A stretch of DNA of 64,000 nt, taken from contig OY744464.1 in NCBI GenBank assembly GCA_963556145.1, forward strand, positions 6,609,508 to 6,673,507. The letters run 5' to 3'. How positions within the stretch are numbered: position 1 is the first letter of the stretch; every line of letters starts with the position of its first letter. The notes under the pieces were generated by a model, which saw only the letters and a program-made list of their open reading frames with translations, was not told the origin of the DNA and did no database searches. This DNA is from Hygrocybe punicea (taxonomy: Eukaryota > Basidiomycota > Agaricomycetes > Agaricales > Hygrophoraceae). The position numbers and the translations under genes were made by a program. Below are positions 23,245-34,910 of the stretch, piece after piece.

Positions 23245-23970
23245 GGTTGTAAAAGTTTACGTAAAAAAAGATCTTTTGGGCGCTCGGGCTCGCGTCACTC
23301 AGGGAACATCCGGCTATTCTCAGGGATTCTCAGCTCGTGGTCCTCATCGAATGCGTTTCCTCCGTTCTAAGAGTCATCTCAAGCTTTGAAGCTTTTTTTG
23401 AAGCTTTGAAGCTGCCCCTCACTTTCTGCGACACCGCCAGCTTTCAACTTGTGATCTTCGCTTGACGGTGAAAAGCACATTTGGACCTGGCCCCGACCAA
23501 AATCGGAACTCGAGTCGTTCAAACATCGCACATGTATCTAACTTACCAGGATTACCTTCATAGACTTTTACCAGAAATTAGCCCTTTTTTTTTGCTGCGG
23601 GCTATGTCACCCTACGCCGAAAATATCGAGGTCGGTCCTACGTTCATCTGATTACTAGTTCATTCTGCATTGACACCTGCTGCAATTCAGTCCGCTGTTC
23701 TTGGAGCTCGAAACATGTACAATAATTTCAAAACTCTTCCCTGTTGACGAGTCCGCCCTTCCTCGTCTTGATGACAGGAGCATCCAATCAGTGACACCCC
23801 AACCAATGGTTTCGACTTCCCCACACAGTGCTACAGTTTCGCAAGGGACGAGTGCATCTTGAGTTGTACGCCACAGGCGACAAGACGGTGATTGGTATCA
23901 TCCCAGATCTGGTGCAGAAACATTGTTATCAGTATTCACGGTGCCATCGTGTGTCGAAATAGATGCAGAT
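23245..23970. other. Intergenic region without recognised gene
   Basis: About 725 bp upstream of SAP18. It contains several AAGCTTTGAAGC-like direct repeats near 23380-23412 that recur near 25046-25066. No convincing coding exon. Confidence 0.45.
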
Positions 23971-24099
23971 TTCCTATATAAGAAAACCAAAACGGACCTC
24001 CCCTCGACAAGACATGGCTCCGGGGCCCATACCCATAGTCATGCTAGTGTTTACTATTCTCAGCTTCGCACCCCTGCGCGCAGAGAAGAAAGAAATATA
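23971..24099 (+). promoter_or_regulatory. TATA box and possible signal-peptide exon
   Basis: CTATATAAG lies at about 23972-23980, and 33 bp further an ATG (24013) opens a 28-codon frame reading MAPGPIPIVMLVFTILSFAP then LRAEKKEI and TAG. The hydrophobic core followed by a polar break looks like a secretion signal. It could be the first exon of a small secreted protein whose next exon lies in the open frame to 24465, but I could not find a matching splice pair. Weak call. Confidence 0.25.
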
Positions 24100-24329
24100 G
24101 CAGGAAGAATAACAACAGAAAATGGGCGTACAGCGGGGCCGCGCAATGGAATACAGTATCGATTGTTTGTGAAAACCCGCCATCGCTGCTGGGAATATCA
24201 CCTCCCAAAGTATAACCTAGTACGGACAGCGGCAGCGTCGAACATCTGTTTGCAAAGTGAGTTTGATGCGATACAGAAACGTGGTTCTATAAGAACGCAC
24301 TCATCGATGAGGAAAACGGAACAGCTTTC

Positions 24330-24696
24330 ATGTAAACTACCGGTTGATGCCAGCATATCTGAGCAACGACTCGGAGAAGCAACCGCTCGCCAAGAAACTC
24401 GACGCAAAGTATGTGTAGTACACACCTTCCGTAACGGTGATTTCACAGACTACCCTGGCCTCTAGCAGCGCTGGCTCGTCGACCTTGTCAAGCACCGAGA
24501 CCTCCGTAACTTTGATGCGATCTGCAACAGGGAAAACGAATCCCCTGCGGGCATGAAACACAGTCAACCATCGAGCGGGCAGAGCTTTGGCTGCTCGAGA
24601 GGCGTTGCCCGAAATGTGAGAAATTTCTTCTTCTAAAGGTAGTTGCCCCAAGAAAGCTAGAATATCGGAGAGCTGGGTAGAAGCTGGGTAGGACAT
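24330..24696 (-). pseudogene. Truncated hot-dog thioesterase paralogue
   Basis: The minus-strand frame from 24696 matches the first exon of the two complete thioesterase genes in this window: SHISGNASRAAKALPARW, then VADRIKVTEVSVLDKVDEPALLEARVVCEITV, ending at a GTGTGT donor-like site. The other genes continue with a second exon bearing the active-site GTLHGG or GTMHGA motif; reading the following 800 bp of the minus strand I find no such exon. The gene is therefore a 5' fragment, probably left by deletion or by arrival of foreign sequence at 23.5-24.3 kb. Confidence 0.6.
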
Positions 24697-25237
24697 GCCA
24701 GATTTTTGGCTTGAAGGTGCTTTGCCCGGTTCGTCACGGTTACGTCGAAATCATACGTATCTGCGAGGCACCATAAAAGTCCTATCGCAGTGATAACTGT
24801 ATAAGTCACTTGTAAGGTAGTTGGTTACCATTTTCTATTGCTTCAACTGCGTCGATGTGGATCTGGCAGGGACTCGAACCTTGAAATGTGTAAAGCCCTG
24901 GATAGATTCCACCAATGAGACGCTGGAAGCGCAGGATCCCAGCCTCATGTCTGTGACGTGCAGGTAGGGTTGTTGAAGCCACTGAAGCTTTCTCAGACCG
25001 CGAATAAATTTCAACGATTACTAGCAACTGACATACCCGTTGAAGCTTTGAAGCTTTGAAGAGTCGTAATTTATCGTTTGGGAAGGAACGTCCCTCATCA
25101 CCGTCGTAGCCATCCGGCGGCGGCGTCGAATCATAGTTGGCTCAAACTTGAACCAACCCTGACTGGGTTGCTTCTGGTTATGGGTCACCAACCTTGAGGA
25201 TCAACTGCCATGCATTCATCGTGACAAGTGAGTTTAA

Positions 25238-26164
25238 ATGGCCTCGTTGTCTTCGTTGCTGGCGTTCACCCGAATGTCTCCCACTGGCAAGCCACTGGCA
25301 TCGTCTTTCCATTCTCCGTCCGCCTTCTACCGTGCGCTACCCACCGCGCCGAACGACGATGCCTCAAAAATCGCGGGCAACCTCACCCCTGAACAAAAAC
25401 AGCTGTGTTCCAACATACTTTCATATTTTGTAGTCGAGGGCAACGCGTACGGGTTCGAAATCGGCAAGAGAATACGTTTGGTCGAGATCAACGCGTTAAA
25501 GTTTCATGGGGAGGGTCACTCGAAGCAAGGGAGGACGGTATGCGAAATCCAGGTTGAAAAAGGCCCGACACGATTTCTCGCTGTTTGAAAGACGCGTGTT
25601 CAATATCCCTGACTGGCTTTCCTTGCAGATATGTGCAACATATATGGAACCTTGCATGGTGGCTGCGCTGCCTATATCATCGACTCGTATGTCTCGTTCT
25701 CCTTGTTCGCGTACTACATGTCGCTGTTAAGGCTAAAGGCGTGTCAGTTGTTCTTCCAGCTCGCTGGTCGCCCTTGGTGTTGTCACAGGTACAGATTATT
25801 CCGGTATGTCGCAAGCTATGAATATTATCTGGCATAACCCTGCAACCGTGTACGTTGTATTTCTATTTTCCATTTTGTCCTTCGTAAGTTTTTTGACAAA
25901 TGATGCCTTGCTCGATACAGCGGCACCAAACTCAAGATCGTAAGTACATCTATTGCCGTTGGCGGACGTGTGATGACCGCTCGGTGCGAGGTTAGTCCCG
26001 GGTTCCTGACCGGCATTCATTTGGGTAAAGCATATCATTGATAAAGTATATTTCATTGTTAGGTCTGGGACAAGGAACAAGAGAAGGTGTTAATATCCGC
26101 GGTCCACTCCAAAGTCAATCCTTTCTATGCCAGGGAAAGGGAAAGATCTGTTGCCAAACTGTAG
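25238..26164 (+). CDS. Hot-dog fold acyl-CoA thioesterase (PaaI/ACOT13-like)
   Basis: Five exons, 25238-25562, 25629-25686, 25748-25849, 25921-25990 and 26063-26164, give 218 residues. Thioesterases of this family hydrolyse acyl-CoA esters. Exon 2 carries DMCNIYGTLHGGCAAYIIDS, with the HGG active-site motif and the conserved Asp; exon 3 has the SSLVALGV..SGMSQAMNIIWHNPAT strand pair and exon 4 GTKLKIVSTSIAVGGRVMTARCE. The N-terminal 40 residues are Ser-rich and hydrophobic and could target mitochondria. Intron 1 appears to use a GC donor (GCCCGA) because no GT keeps the frame; either a GC-AG intron or a mutated donor. One of three related genes in the window. Convergent with HAM1 (stops 177 bp apart). 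Confidence 0.85.
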
Positions 26165-26341
26165 AGGGGCGCCATCATTTTCTCTCTAGCTGTTGATGGG
26201 CGGCAAGACTACTTCAGGATGTATTACTAGCCTAGGGGGGTTGCTCATCTTGTTGGCGATGGCGAAAAAAGTCTTCCATGTATTTTTGTATTAATACAGC
26301 AGCATTCGTATGACAACTTGTACTTATTCATACTCCACAAG

Positions 26342-27341
26342 TCAATCAACCGTCCGAATTTCGGGCAAGGAACGTAAATACACTCGAAGTTTATCAAGCG
26401 CACGATACCGGTGTGAGATGGCATTCTTCTGGTCCTTGGGCATCTCCGCGTACCTTTCAGTCGAAGACCCCGTCAGCAAATAATATATGCATAGTAGTTG
26501 TCACTTCTGGATGAGTGTGTCTGGGAGCCGTCAATGGGATGGGAAACAACTCACGTCAAACCAGTTTCTTCGGCCTCAAAGACAGCATCCCAGCCAAAGT
26601 CTGGCGGCCCTCTTGCAGGAACGATAGTCCCTTCTGTGCGGCCTTCAAATAGCACAGGCTCGGAACCTGTATTAGATCCAAAAAAAATGAACGGTCGACG
26701 TTGGGGAATGAAAACTGCGCTGCCACGTAAACGCATACCGGGGCCAGCAGAATAGGCAAAGGTGCAAAGGGCCCAAGCTGCTTTCGTTGGGAAGCCAGTG
26801 AGGAGGGCATTTAGGCCTACGTTGAGAGAGAGAATAGATTAGTATGAGAGGAATTTCATCAGGCTTTGGCACCAAACCGTCATGTCCAACCGATGCCATG
26901 AAATACTTGACGAACGGTCCGGGAAGGCCATTCAAAGCTTTGTAGCATAAAGCGGTGTCTTCAGTAATACAGGGACCGCCTATCTAGAATATAGTTTTTC
27001 TTTCTTTCAGCAGACATGACTCGAGAACGACGGCAACACCGGCGCGAACGTGCAATTTCAGCTGCCCGTCGACATTTCTCCCGTGCGACCTCTTGGGTAG
27101 AACCTTGAATTTCCGGTACTACGACAAAAAGTTAAAATTTTAATTGTTCCTAATTATAAAAACGAAGAGCGAAAGCTTACTGTCCAGACTCTGCGAGTCG
27201 ATCTCGATGGGATGGCCTTGGGCTAGAATCGCTTTTACTTCTTTGAGCTTGTTGGCATTTCCTGTAACGAAAACTGGAGAGGGTCAGTGTTTGCGGAATA
27301 ACATGTATTTCACGGACACCTTTACCGAGTCGCTTGGACAT
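26342..27341 (-). CDS. HAM1: Inosine triphosphate pyrophosphatase (HAM1/ITPA)
   Basis: Hydrolyses ITP, dITP and XTP to monophosphates and so keeps deaminated purines out of nucleic acids. First exon is tiny (ATG 27339-27341, MSKRLGK), then a spliced [30 protein letters not shown] gives the canonical N-terminus. Further exons supply [30 protein letters not shown] (about 26990-26875), [45 protein letters not shown], and a last exon with [26 protein letters not shown] ending at TGA 26342-26344. All signature blocks of the family are present. Divergent from the Boi-like gene. Confidence 0.94.
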
Positions 27342-27725
27342 GATGACGGGCAAAAGGATAAAACACTTACGACCGAGTCACTGCAGCCGCCAGCGATAAG
27401 ATTCCCTGCGAAAGCGGTACGGGTTTCAGCGCTTTTGAGCATCCGGATCGAGCCGAGCTGCTTGCCGTCATCGGAAGCCCACCACAATCCCGCCCTTTTC
27501 ACCTCTTCCTGGTCGTTCTCGAAGCCCCTGACTGCCCTGTCAGAGAAAGTTTCAACCCGCCTGTCTGCTGTCTGTCTGTCCTTTTCTTGCTCTTTTATCG
27601 TCACCTCCAACTCATTCCATTACGACCTTTACACCACATTCTTGGCTTCCAACCCTGTTTCTAGCCGCCAGCGCGGTGTAAAGCAGCTACAGCTTGACTT
27701 GTGTCACGCCGAGGCCTCCAACGGG
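27342..27725. promoter_or_regulatory. Divergent promoter HAM1/Boi-like gene
   Basis: 384 bp between the start codons of two divergent genes. It includes pyrimidine-rich tracts (TGTCTGTCTGTCC near 27570) upstream of the Boi-like start. No clear TATA. Confidence 0.5.
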
Positions 27726-30700
27726 ATGTCTCAATACGTCTACGCACTACACGACTTCTTTCCGGAACATGAAGACGAGGTTTCATTCCGGGCTGGGGAA
27801 CCAGTAGAGGTTATTGAGAAGGACGACCTCTACGGGGATGGCTGGTGGCATGTAAGTCCTTCCTTCGGTTTTTTCGGACTACTATCTGGTCGGGTGTCGT
27901 GGTGTTACTCTAATCGTGCCAGCTTGAGGCTGTCACCAAGCTACTGCGGTTATGTGAAGCCCAAGAACAAAGAGACTCTTCCGATCTCTCCAGGATCGTG
28001 TGCGGACTCTCTCATTACTCGAGGTGTTCTTCAATTTGGTTGCCGGCGACATTTGTGTAATGGAATACCTCAGTTGGAAACATTACAAAGGGGGTATGCA
28101 TGCACACCGACCAAATAGAGATATGTTGGAGATCTGGGGCGGTTTGGGATGATCTCCGTTCGGCCTGATTGGCTGGGCTGAAAGTCTACTACCTCACCCA
28201 CACCCTTGTTGAAAAGGCCTGTTCAGCATGCCATTGCGGCGAGGCCAGTCATGCATTTGTTTCTGCGCAAGTTCCTGCACTTGGCACGCCAGCAAGTGTT
28301 CTAGGAACCCACTTAAATAGGAGGGGCCTTCACCCGAATTGCGGAACTCAAATTGGCTTTTTTCTTCACTACCTCTTTGTTCATGATTCAGTTGTTCACC
28401 TTGTTTCCATCATTCGCTCTACAGGGTCGAAATATCTCTGGAAAAGTTGGTCTCTTCCCACAAAGCTACACTGCATCTGTCCCTCCCTCTGCCGAATTGC
28501 TGGCAGCTTCCGCTCCTGCCACGTCGTTTATTTCTGCTACCAAAGTCGGGTCGTCACCCAAGACCCAACTGCAGCCACTGCGTGAAGAACCCGAGTTCGA
28601 GTCTCCCCTCTCCCGTACACCCGCGCCCGATTCTGTGTCACCGACCGTCCACCTCAATGGTCACGATATAAGCCTTGAAGGTGAACGTGTGAATGGCAAA
28701 CTGAAGAATGGTGTAAAGGGGACTGCTGCAGGTGATGGGGAAATGATGAAGGCAACCATGACGGACGTGCAAAAGGCTATCGAACAACTCGGCCGGTCTA
28801 AACACGATGCTGATGGGGCAAGGAGTTTTAGTTTTGCGAGTACGGGAGATGGGGATCGGGATACGGAGGGTGACTCGGAGACCGATACAGATTTTGAGAT
28901 GGATCACAAAGATAGCGATGCGGAGAATGGGCAGAACTGGCATAAAGGTGCTAGAAGGAAGTTGGCAGAGAAGGCGAGGAGGGCTGTCGAGGAGGCAGAG
29001 AAGTTGGAGAGGATGATTAGTGGTGCTGGCAGGAACGTGGCGCCCCCAATCAATGTTGAACTCAGCGATGAAAGTGAGGGCGAGGACGATGAGCAACCTG
29101 GCAGGTATGATATGGAGAGGCAGCATCCTTATATTCCAGAGGAAGACGAGGGCGAAGAGGAGGATGGGCCTGATCATCATACGAAGGCACAGTCAACAGA
29201 CTCGACCATAAAACGAGGCGACCGGTCGTCTGCCACCGACACTGTGGACATTCCGGTGCAGGATGACTCGGATCTTCCTACAGCTGTCCAGTCAGCATTC
29301 CCGACGTCGTCTTCTGTGCAGGTATCAACCACACCACCTCAAGAGCATGCTCAAGAGAATCAGAATCAACCCACCTCACTCCCAACAGCCACTCCTGGGG
29401 AATATAACATTACCCAGTTCTCTGTCATGAACAACTCTTACGCGTCGCCTCCTGTTGCGATGCGGGACTCGCGAACTAATACGTCTATGAATGAGGCTTC
29501 TGTAGCCTTGCCGTCGCCGACCATAACCTCATCTGTCGCTTTCCCCCAAACTCGCTCCCAACCACGACAAGAGTCGATACCTGATAGCTTTGGATCTCCC
29601 GCTCCGCCTCAGCATAGCTTGGTGAATGCTTCTCCTGCCGCATCTGTTTCAGTCCCTCAGCCCGATGTCTCTGTGATTTCTGTTGTTCGGAATGGTGACG
29701 CTGAGAGGAAGGAAAAGGAGAAACGTCATCCCTCCGATTGGTCTGTGGAAGAGGTTGTCGAGTGGTTGAAAAGCAAGGGTTTTGATAAGGATGTTTGTGA
29801 CAAGTTCATCGGTTCGTATCCCTTGCATGCAACCTGACAACAGAGTGCTAATATCTCAGACCACAGAACAAGAAATAACTGGCGATGTCCTCCTCGAACT
29901 CGACGTCAATCTTCTCAAAACTGAAATCGGCATCATGGCATTCGGGAAACGTATGCGTATCGCAAATGGTATCACAGATCTCCGTCGTCCACCATCACTC
30001 ACATATTCAGACCAACGGGCGCAATCTCCTGTGAATTCAAACCCATTTTCACCTGTAACTCAGAACAACACAAGCCCGAATCACTCGCGGAATCAATCCC
30101 AGGCACATTCTCAGGCATACTCATATTACCAAGGACATCCGCAAAGCCCGCAGGGCTCTGTTCAACATTCGTTCCAGGGTCCTTGGAATGCTGGTTCGGC
30201 GAGCATGTTCATGGTGAGCCCGGAGACACCGAATACAGGCGATATCGTTGGAAGTCCGAGGCCGACCAGCTTTGTTATGTTGCCAAATGTGAATGGTGAT
30301 CGGGATGTGAGAGGGCCGAGCAGAGAGAATGGGACGGTGTGGGATGTACCTTGGAGTGCTGAAACCCAAGAGCGAGGAATTGTCGGTCTTGGTATTGGCA
30401 ATGGCATGTCAGGCGGCAATAGTCCTGGTTTTCAGGCGGTAGGTTTATCTTTCTTCTGTTTCCTTTGATGTCTTTTATCTTTTTTACGCAGGTACAGAAG
30501 AGTCGACCACCACATTTGACGTTATCACCAAGTGACAGCGCGCTGCGTCGTACTGCCCAGGCGGTATCGGGAACTCCGGAGGATGGAGACGAAGACAAGG
30601 GTGTTATGAGTGAGGTTTGTGTTTTTTTTTCTTTTTTGCGCGGTTAGAAGGCGGGGAGGTTTATTTTTATTTTTGTGGGAAACAGGGCGAGGCTCCACAA

Positions 30701-32622
30701 ACGGCGGCGAACAACATGCGACGACGTTTGTTCGGACGCAACGATTCGTCTGAATCCAGAAAAGCCAAGCGAGCGTCTGACCCATCCACCTCCAAATTAA
30801 AAGACACTTCGTCTCCTAAAAACTCACTCAAGGACCTGGATAAGGATGGTGATGGTGGTTCTAGCACCATGAGCCGGCACAGTCGAAGGAAAAAGAGTCT
30901 TGACAATGGGAAAACTTCTGATCGATTGAGCCTGTTTGGTAATGCTTTCGGTGGGCAGTTGGGCAAGAGCCGGAAGCCACCGCCAAGATATTCCTCGTAT
31001 GTCCACTCTCCTTGCTTGGATTTAGCAGTCCCACCTTCGTTTTCTGAGTATTGATTGGTTTCATTAAACACAGGAACGTCGCGGAAACCTTGGATGCACA
31101 AAATGAGAGGGGCTCAAGTTTGAGTATTTCAAGGCTGTACGGACAAGGAAGCAAAAAGGCCAATGCTCGATCACAGAATCCGGATGGATCTCCTACCAAT
31201 AATGGCAATGACAATATCAAGGGCCGTCCCACCAGCAAGGAATTTAAATCTGAGAAAGATCCTGCGGTGCTTCGCAAACGATCATCCCCTATCCATGCCC
31301 CAGCTATCTCAGCTGGTATCTACGGTGTGCTTGGTAGTGCTGGTATGGAACAACTGAAACCTGGGCAGAGTATTCTTGAGCAAGTCGGGGAGTCGGATCA
31401 CAAAGGATGGATGCGCAAGAAAGGCGATCGGTACAACACTTGGAAGTTGAGGTATTTCATTCTGAAGGGTCCGCACTTGTACTGGCTGGCCAGCGACAGT
31501 AAGACGGTGTGTTTTCATCTATTCACTTTTTTTTTTCCCCGGCAGGTCCTGAGTCGACTTGTTCTGAATGCAGGAAACAAAAATCAAGGGTTATGTCAAT
31601 ATTGTGGGCTACAAAGTCGTCGCGGACGAAAATGCAAATCCTGGCCGCTACGCTTTCAAGATTATACACGATCAGGATAAAACGCATTTCTTCAGTTCGG
31701 ACGAGAAGGTGGTTATTCGAGAATGGATGAAGTCTATCATGAAGGCAACTATTGGACGAGATTATACCAGTGAGCTCAATGCCATCGGAGCGTTGCCCAC
31801 TACTAAATGTCTTCACATCTAAGAACCCGTAATATCATCATGTAACATCCCCACGATACCGCTTATGGTCGCTCAAGCTATGAATCCCTCCCCACGGCCT
31901 CCATCCCCCTCGGCGCGCGACGCAACACAGAAAGCACTCCGACGAGAGAATCCAAATCAGTTATCCAGCCGTGATGCTCGTGTACTGATGGGCCTCCCAT
32001 CACCTTCAGGGGAACTTAAGGAGCATGAACGTCTCAGGTTGGAGTCCTTTTTCATGACAGAACCGGAGCCACCACCGTACAACGGCGGTCCGCCTTCACT
32101 TCCCCCCTTGTCGTTGTCAACTCTGTCAATGTCAACTCCTCCAAGACCGCCGAGGGAAATACGAACTGTTACTTCACAAGGGGAAATTGCTGTATGTATA
32201 TTTTGTTCCCCTCTATGCTCAGGTTTGAACGTGTTCGCCACCTACAGCTCAACCCTTCCGATCGCAGTTTAATAGATTGGGCCAACTCACATCTGCCTAG
32301 CTCCCTCCGGATAACGAATACTCTTGGTCCACTGTGTGGCGGACTCGCCCTTTTCCGCCTTGCAGAATCTATCAGGGGAAGACCTTCATCCCCACCTGTG
32401 CCAGATTCAGCATTCCCAACAAGCCCTGCTGACGATAAGCTTGATGGTCTTTTCAAATTGTTTGATTTCTTGCTCGATAATGATGTTAAGATGGGATCGG
32501 TGAGCATCAACGACGTCCGCCACGAAAAGAGGGACAAGATCTTGCAGTTACTGAGAGCTTTGAAGGCGTGGGAGGACAAACGCTTGGCAGTCGCGCAGAG
32601 CATCGGCAAGAGTGCGGTGTAA
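27726..32622 (+). CDS. Boi-like polarity scaffold (SH3-SAM-PH-CH)
   Basis: About 1,300 residues in roughly nine exons: 27726-27851, 28425-29811, 29867-30438, 30492-30614, 30686-30996, 31074-31506, 31574-31769, 31824-32191 and about 32223-32622. An SH3 domain starts at residue 3 (YVYALHDFFPEHEDEVSFRAGE..GDGWWH, completed after intron 1 by GKVGLFPQSY). A SAM domain follows (HPSDWSVEEVVEWLKSKGFDKDVCDKF..GDVLLELDVNLLKTEIGI.GKR), then long disordered parts, a PH domain (HKGWMRKKGDRYNTWKLRYFILKG, ending in VVIREWMKSIMKAT) and a C-terminal calponin-homology-like domain (SLIDWANSHLPSS..DLLDNDVKMGSV). Yeast Boi1/2 link Cdc42 polarity to exocytosis. Intron 1 is unusually long (573 nt) and interrupts SH3. 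The last junction is off by one base by eye. Confidence 0.87.
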
Positions 32623-32832
32623 TCAAGCGGCTTGGACCCTGGATTTCGTTTTGTTGACTATTTCATCCTTGTTGCGGACCGAGTTATGCGTAGCTTGCTG
32701 GACCTTTCGATTGTAGGCGCCATCTCTGGATTGTTATTCCCCGTGCGTAAAAATTGAAAGATAATGTATATGTTGCAATACATATGGGAGACTTTGGACA
32801 CACTGTGGAATTGTTCTCGACACGAAACGGAC

Positions 32833-33676
32833 TCATAAATTCGGCTTTGTGGGAGAGGGTTGCATTTTGATGTGCACGCCAGACGCTACAAGGCGACGAT
32901 GTGTCACATTCCAGATCTGTATACCTCAAGTACTGTGAGAAACCTGGTCAACGAAGGGGAGTTTCTTACCTCACTTCGAGCGGACATGGCGCGACCGCCA
33001 ACGGCGATGGTGGTATTCACAATTCGGATTTTGTCGCCCCTAGTATGAAGGTACCATAATGTGGATCAATAACCAGCAGAGGGTTGCCTGGGATGCGTAC
33101 ACGATAGCGGGGGAATGATACACCATGTTCAAGGCTTGCGAAACCCCAGGTACGGATTGTCCCAAAGTTGCGTTATTTAATACCATGAGGGGCATGGTGG
33201 AACAACTAAGGGGGAAATACATCAGCAATATGAGTTCCAAAGTGGAAAATCACTTTGCTTGTCTACTAGGAACGCGATACAGGCACCATGCATTGTCCCC
33301 GCCCCGTTGAGCATGTCTTGGTCAAGGATGAGGACCAGAACGTGCTCGAGATATGATCAAACAACTTACCACGTTCAATGGTGGTCTCGAGGACCACTCG
33401 AGCTTCCATTTTCTCGGGCTCCTCTGCCTTGGGTTGGATGGAAACTTCTGTGACTTCTAGCCTAGTAAAAATGGCATGGGCAAAGCCTAGACTCGTTGAT
33501 AACGAAGTTTGCCAACGCTTCAACAACCCCTTTACATCGTCCGGGGCATTACCAGCAATCTTGGAGACGTCCAGCTGGTCGGCCTTTGGTGACATGAGTG
33601 GACGGAGAGCCGTACTAGCGACATGTTTGTGATGGGACAACAGTTCCGGTTGAAGCCATAGCCGGTTCAACTTCAC
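32833..33676 (-). CDS. Hot-dog fold thioesterase paralogue
   Basis: Minus-strand gene of five exons ending at TGA 32833-32835. Exon 1 has VSKIAGNAPDDVKGLLKRWQTSLST and LEVTEVSIQPKAEEPEKMEARVVLETTIER; exon 2 DMLNGAGTMHGACIAFLVD with an HGA version of the active-site loop in place of HGG; exon 3 CSTMPLMVLNNATLG..GVSQALNMVYHSPAI; exon 4 GDKIRIVNTTIAVGGRAMSARSE; last exon IWNVTHRRLVASGVHIKMQPS. The second intron is best read as GC-AG (GCAAAGTG donor). The start may be 33595 (MSPKAD) or 33676, the latter adding a possible mitochondrial presequence. Divergent from the AlkB-like gene. Confidence 0.83.
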
Positions 33677-33794
33677 ATTTAAACTTAAAGTCCTCTGCTA
33701 CTAGCTCAAGTGAACCAATCGCTGTAATGCCCACGATAGTAATGTCCCCCTGATACAACCTCTTGTCTGCGCAGATACAGATATCACCGTGACA

Positions 33795-34910
33795 ATGCCA
33801 CCTGGCTTGGTTTCCAATTCACTGGCACCCTCGGAGGGACCTCAGGCTCTTGTTGGCACAGCCAAAAAACGTACACGAGCCCATGCAAAGGAGGCGCACA
33901 TAACAAGCAATCTTAATTCTGAAGCAACCGAACCTCGCCTTCGAAAGCGCATGCGTCTCACCATCGCGACCGAGGTAGTCAACCAAGTAGACCCGACGAT
34001 ATCTGCTGTCGGCACACCCACATCTCTATTCACGGCATCTGACGACGGGTGCTCAGTTCCAGACTTGCTGAACGACACTCTTGAGGGGCTGGTTTCAGTC
34101 GAACATTCTAACAAGCCCGCCCGATTATGGGCCAGTCGCGTTGCGCCGCCCATCCCAGGACTTTACTTCACTTCTGCTATCCGTTTGCCCTCGGAACTTG
34201 CTGATGAGGTCGTTGCGAAATGCATGGACACGTATTTCCGAAGGAAAGACGTGAACCAGGTGATGCTCTTTGGGCGGGCTGTTGCTACCCCACTTGTGGG
34301 AGACGGTGGAGGTCTTTCGGGCGATTGTCTGGGAAATGACGCAAATACTGGCGGTCTCCCACCTTTTTTGATGTCACTGCTATCCACGCTCGAAGAACTT
34401 CTTATACCTGTGTTGCCATCACACACACATTCACTTTTGTTTCCACCCAAAACTGCACCCGTGCAGGCGAGGCAGGCGATCCTGAATCTCTACCTCCCCG
34501 GGGAGGGAATATCTGCACATGTGGACTTGTTGCAGCGCTTCGGGGATGGAATTTTGGGCCTCAGTCTTGGAAGCGGGTGTGTGATGAGGTTCCAAAAGGA
34601 GCGGCGAGGTGGACATCTGCTCTATTCTGACAATCCCTTGCGGGATGTCAACATTAGGATGGATTCGGAGGGGGCGAAGGATCAAGATTCCTGGGACCTC
34701 TATCTTCCGGACAGGAGTGTATTGGTGCTTTCGGAGGAGGCTCGTTACAACTGGAAGCATGGCATTGACGCCCAGGTGGGCGATCTAGTCCAATGTGAGA
34801 ATGATGATGGAGAATCGGACGAGCCAACTTGGATCACTAGAGGCACAAGGCTAAGTATTACATTTCGATGGTTGCTACCAGGTGCGGATGTTGTTGGAGA
34901 TTTTGTTTGA
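33795..34910 (+). CDS. AlkB-like 2OG-Fe(II) dioxygenase
   Basis: Single exon, 371 residues, no intron, unusual for this neighbourhood. The N-terminal 110 residues are basic and disordered (KKRTRAHAKEA, RLRKRMRL), suggesting a nuclear location. The catalytic jelly roll begins near residue 120 (PIPGLYFTSAIRLPSELADEVV) and contains QAILNLYLPGEGISAHVDLLQRFGDGILGLSLGSGCVMRF with the HxD iron ligands, the distal His in YNWKHGI, and RGTRLSITFRWLLPGAD with the arginines that bind 2-oxoglutarate. AlkB relatives repair alkylated bases or demethylate RNA or protein; substrate class cannot be told, though the layout resembles ALKBH proteins of fungi. Confidence 0.86.
   Translation: MPPGLVSNSLAPSEGPQALVGTAKKRTRAHAKEAHITSNLNSEATEPRLRKRMRLTIATEVVNQVDPTISAVGTPTSLFTASDDGCSVPDLLNDTLEGLVSVEHSNKPARLWASRVAPPIPGLYFTSAIRLPSELADEVVAKCMDTYFRRKDVNQVMLFGRAVATPLVGDGGGLSGDCLGNDANTGGLPPFLMSLLSTLEELLIPVLPSHTHSLLFPPKTAPVQARQAILNLYLPGEGISAHVDLLQRFGDGILGLSLGSGCVMRFQKERRGGHLLYSDNPLRDVNIRMDSEGAKDQDSWDLYLPDRSVLVLSEEARYNWKHGIDAQVGDLVQCENDDGESDEPTWITRGTRLSITFRWLLPGADVVGDFV

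Noticed and set aside
24855..24945. tRNA gene suggested by GGTTCGAGTCCC on the minus strand
   Set aside because: The T-arm has a mismatch, only five of seven acceptor pairs form, and no anticodon arm can be drawn.
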